Assembly (NCBI RefSeq): GCF_958295425.1
Contig: NC_081139.1
Location: forward strand, 15,699,888 to 15,763,887
Length of the DNA: 64,000 bases
Reading direction: 5' to 3'
Source: Solea solea
Lineage: Eukaryota > Chordata > Actinopteri > Pleuronectiformes > Soleidae
Part shown: positions 62,621 to 64,000 of the stretch, piece after piece
Position numbering within the stretch: position 1 is the first letter of the stretch
Layout: each line of letters opens with the position of its first letter
Notes under the pieces: model-generated
Databases searched by the model: none
What the model saw: the letters and a program-made list of their open reading frames with translations, nothing else
What the model was told of the DNA's origin: nothing
Made by a program: the position numbers and the translations under genes

Positions 62621-63479
62621 GAGAAATGCAATATTTTGATGTGTGTTTCTATTGTACTTTGCTAAGTTATGTGTTTCATATCTGGCTTTACACATTAGCA
62701 TCGCTTGTTCAGACTTCATCCAGGAAACTAAACTGGAGCTGCGTGGTGAAGGAAACAGCAGCAGTGGCTCAGGGAGCGTTTTGATTGCTGTTGGTGAAGC
62801 ACAATCACTTTCGTGAGAAGCCAAAGATCATGACTAAACTATGATTATGAAGTCCCGCTGAATTTACAGGCTTAGTTTTAGAAGTAGAATCCACTTCTGA
62901 AAGTGTTTGTGGGTGGGTGCTTCTTGGTGTTTTCTGCTGTTTGTGCTGCTGCTGTATGAAGCTGTTTCGCTTTACTTGCACTGTGCGCTTCTTCTGCTTT
63001 GCCTACTAATTTGTGAAGTATAATTGTGAACTCATTGACAAATGGTTTGGATTTGTTTATATATAAATGTTACACATTATTGCATGAAATTACACAATTA
63101 ATTTGCAGCACATCTTTAGGCTGCAACATGACATGCAGTGAAATACAAATGGCCAACGTAAGAACCACAAAATGAGAATTGCACATCACCACATTGATGT
63201 AAAAGTCTGTAGAAATGTAGAAATCACAATGTTGGCTCAGAAAATGTATGTCTTATAAAACATTAATACGAATCCAGTCAAATTGTGAATATAGAAATGT
63301 GAACATTTATCACGGTATATTATTCATTTAAACCCACATGTTGGCTCTGTTCAGTCTTTCGTGCACTCATACCAATGAGTCAAGACTCCGCTGTAAACCC
63401 TCACAGAGAAATCCAGGGGAATTAACTTATCTTGTCTTGTAATATAAATATATACACGTGTCCTGTTAATTTCCAGTTA

Positions 63480-63900
63480 ATTCTGAAGGTGAGCGCTCAG
63501 TCATGCCAATCCAAGTATTGATGTTGCCCTCACCTCCTATCAATAAACATCCCATGAGGGCTGCGTCTGTGATTTCATTAAACTAACCTGCTTTTCATTT
63601 ACACTCACTTCAGATTTAATTAATATCACCTCTAATTTATTTAATTCTGCTCATTATTTGGATGCAGTGTCCTCTTTTGTTTTTTTTTCCCCCTCATTTT
63701 CTTCCAGGCATCTTTCTCTCTTGCTCCACTGAAACCCATGAGCACGTCAATCCCCTCTTCTGTCTCCTCAAACCTGTGTCTTCCAATTAGCCGGCGAAAG
63801 CACGGCCTCCATTAAATGAGTCCATATTTGATGTTATAGCCCACTAACCTCCCACCCTGGAACACAACGTATTTTTGTTTATCGCGAAAGAGAACAAACT
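63480..63900. promoter_or_regulatory. candidate conserved noncoding element at right edge
   Basis: Repeat-poor, with TTAATTAA (63616-63623), further TAATTT/TTAATT cores, 'ttccaattagccggcgaaag' and 'cctccattaaatgagtccat'. The texture resembles a developmental regulatory element, or an intron-exon junction as discussed in the findings. Confidence 0.22.
63671..63815 (+). other. splice-acceptor-like site with open downstream frame
   Basis: A long pyrimidine tract (63671-63704, one G and one A interrupting) ends in CAG at 63705-63707, close to an ideal vertebrate acceptor. Two of three downstream frames stay open for a typical exon length: one for 35 codons to TAA at 63813-63815 (Ser/Pro-rich), another for about 27 codons. 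No clear donor follows and the peptides are not recognised. A candidate exon start only. Confidence 0.2.
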
Positions 63901-64000
63901 CTCAGCTGTGTAAAGGCATTTTGCAGGGGCAGGAGTGCTTATATCAATGGGTGTAGACGCAATCTATTTTTTGTGTGTCATGACATCTCTTAATTACCCA

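Larger units (their letters stand above)
62621..64000. other. noncoding stretch to the window edge; regulatory or splice-like signals only
   Basis: AT-rich unique sequence. From 63480 on it contains motif-rich sequence and the splice-acceptor-like site described below. No gene can be asserted. Confidence 0.5.

Overview
The window looks like nuclear noncoding DNA from a ray-finned (teleost) fish. It is AT-rich by eye and full of TG, TA, TC and GA microsatellites and homopolymer runs. It carries diverged remnants of repeat families typical of fish genomes: V-SINE/DANA-like SINEs, an L2-clade LINE 3' end, other LINE 3' tails, Tc1/mariner-like and hAT-like DNA elements. There are no operons, no bacterial-type gene density, no viral gene set and no CRISPR array. 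This assignment rests on recognised repeat families and base texture; no search was run.

I found no protein-coding gene that I can support. The longest open frames (188, 176, 164, 158 and 151 codons) have no recognisable domain. Several lie partly inside identified repeats or simple-sequence tracts. The only readable protein homology is decayed transposon coding sequence: an L2-type reverse transcriptase C-terminus at 46988-47406 and the relics of a Tc1-like element at about 2505-2930. No tRNA, rRNA or other RNA gene was recognised.

Layout. 1-5900: noncoding DNA with a SINE piece, the Tc1-like remnant and the densest microsatellite cluster, including TC then TA repeats at 4909-4996. 5900-17000: noncoding, with the best-preserved mobile element (a 330-bp hAT-type MITE at 8992-9321 with near-identical 8-bp target-site duplications), a reverse-strand SINE at 12879-13139 and a Tc1-type MITE remnant near 16627-16952. 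17000-28700: mostly unique sequence, several homeodomain-motif-rich segments and a long TA tract at 25608-25753. 28700-40100: SINE fragments, a LINE tail at 34823-34867 and a TGACAG-rich segment at 36190-36310. 40100-52000: the L2 LINE, a possible pogo-type terminus and a 34-bp hairpin. 52000-64000: a strand-asymmetric purine tract, a TAATTA-rich block, a perfect 95-bp palindrome at 59608-59702 and the best splice-acceptor-like site (63671-63707).

The most plausible overall reading is a large intron or a gene desert, perhaps with cis-regulatory elements for a gene outside the window. That is inference from texture and motif clusters; a cross-species alignment would decide it. I saw no convincing new biological system. 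The points most worth checking are the perfect palindrome, the hAT MITE, the splice-like candidates at the right edge and at 38.7 kb, and the motif-rich segments.
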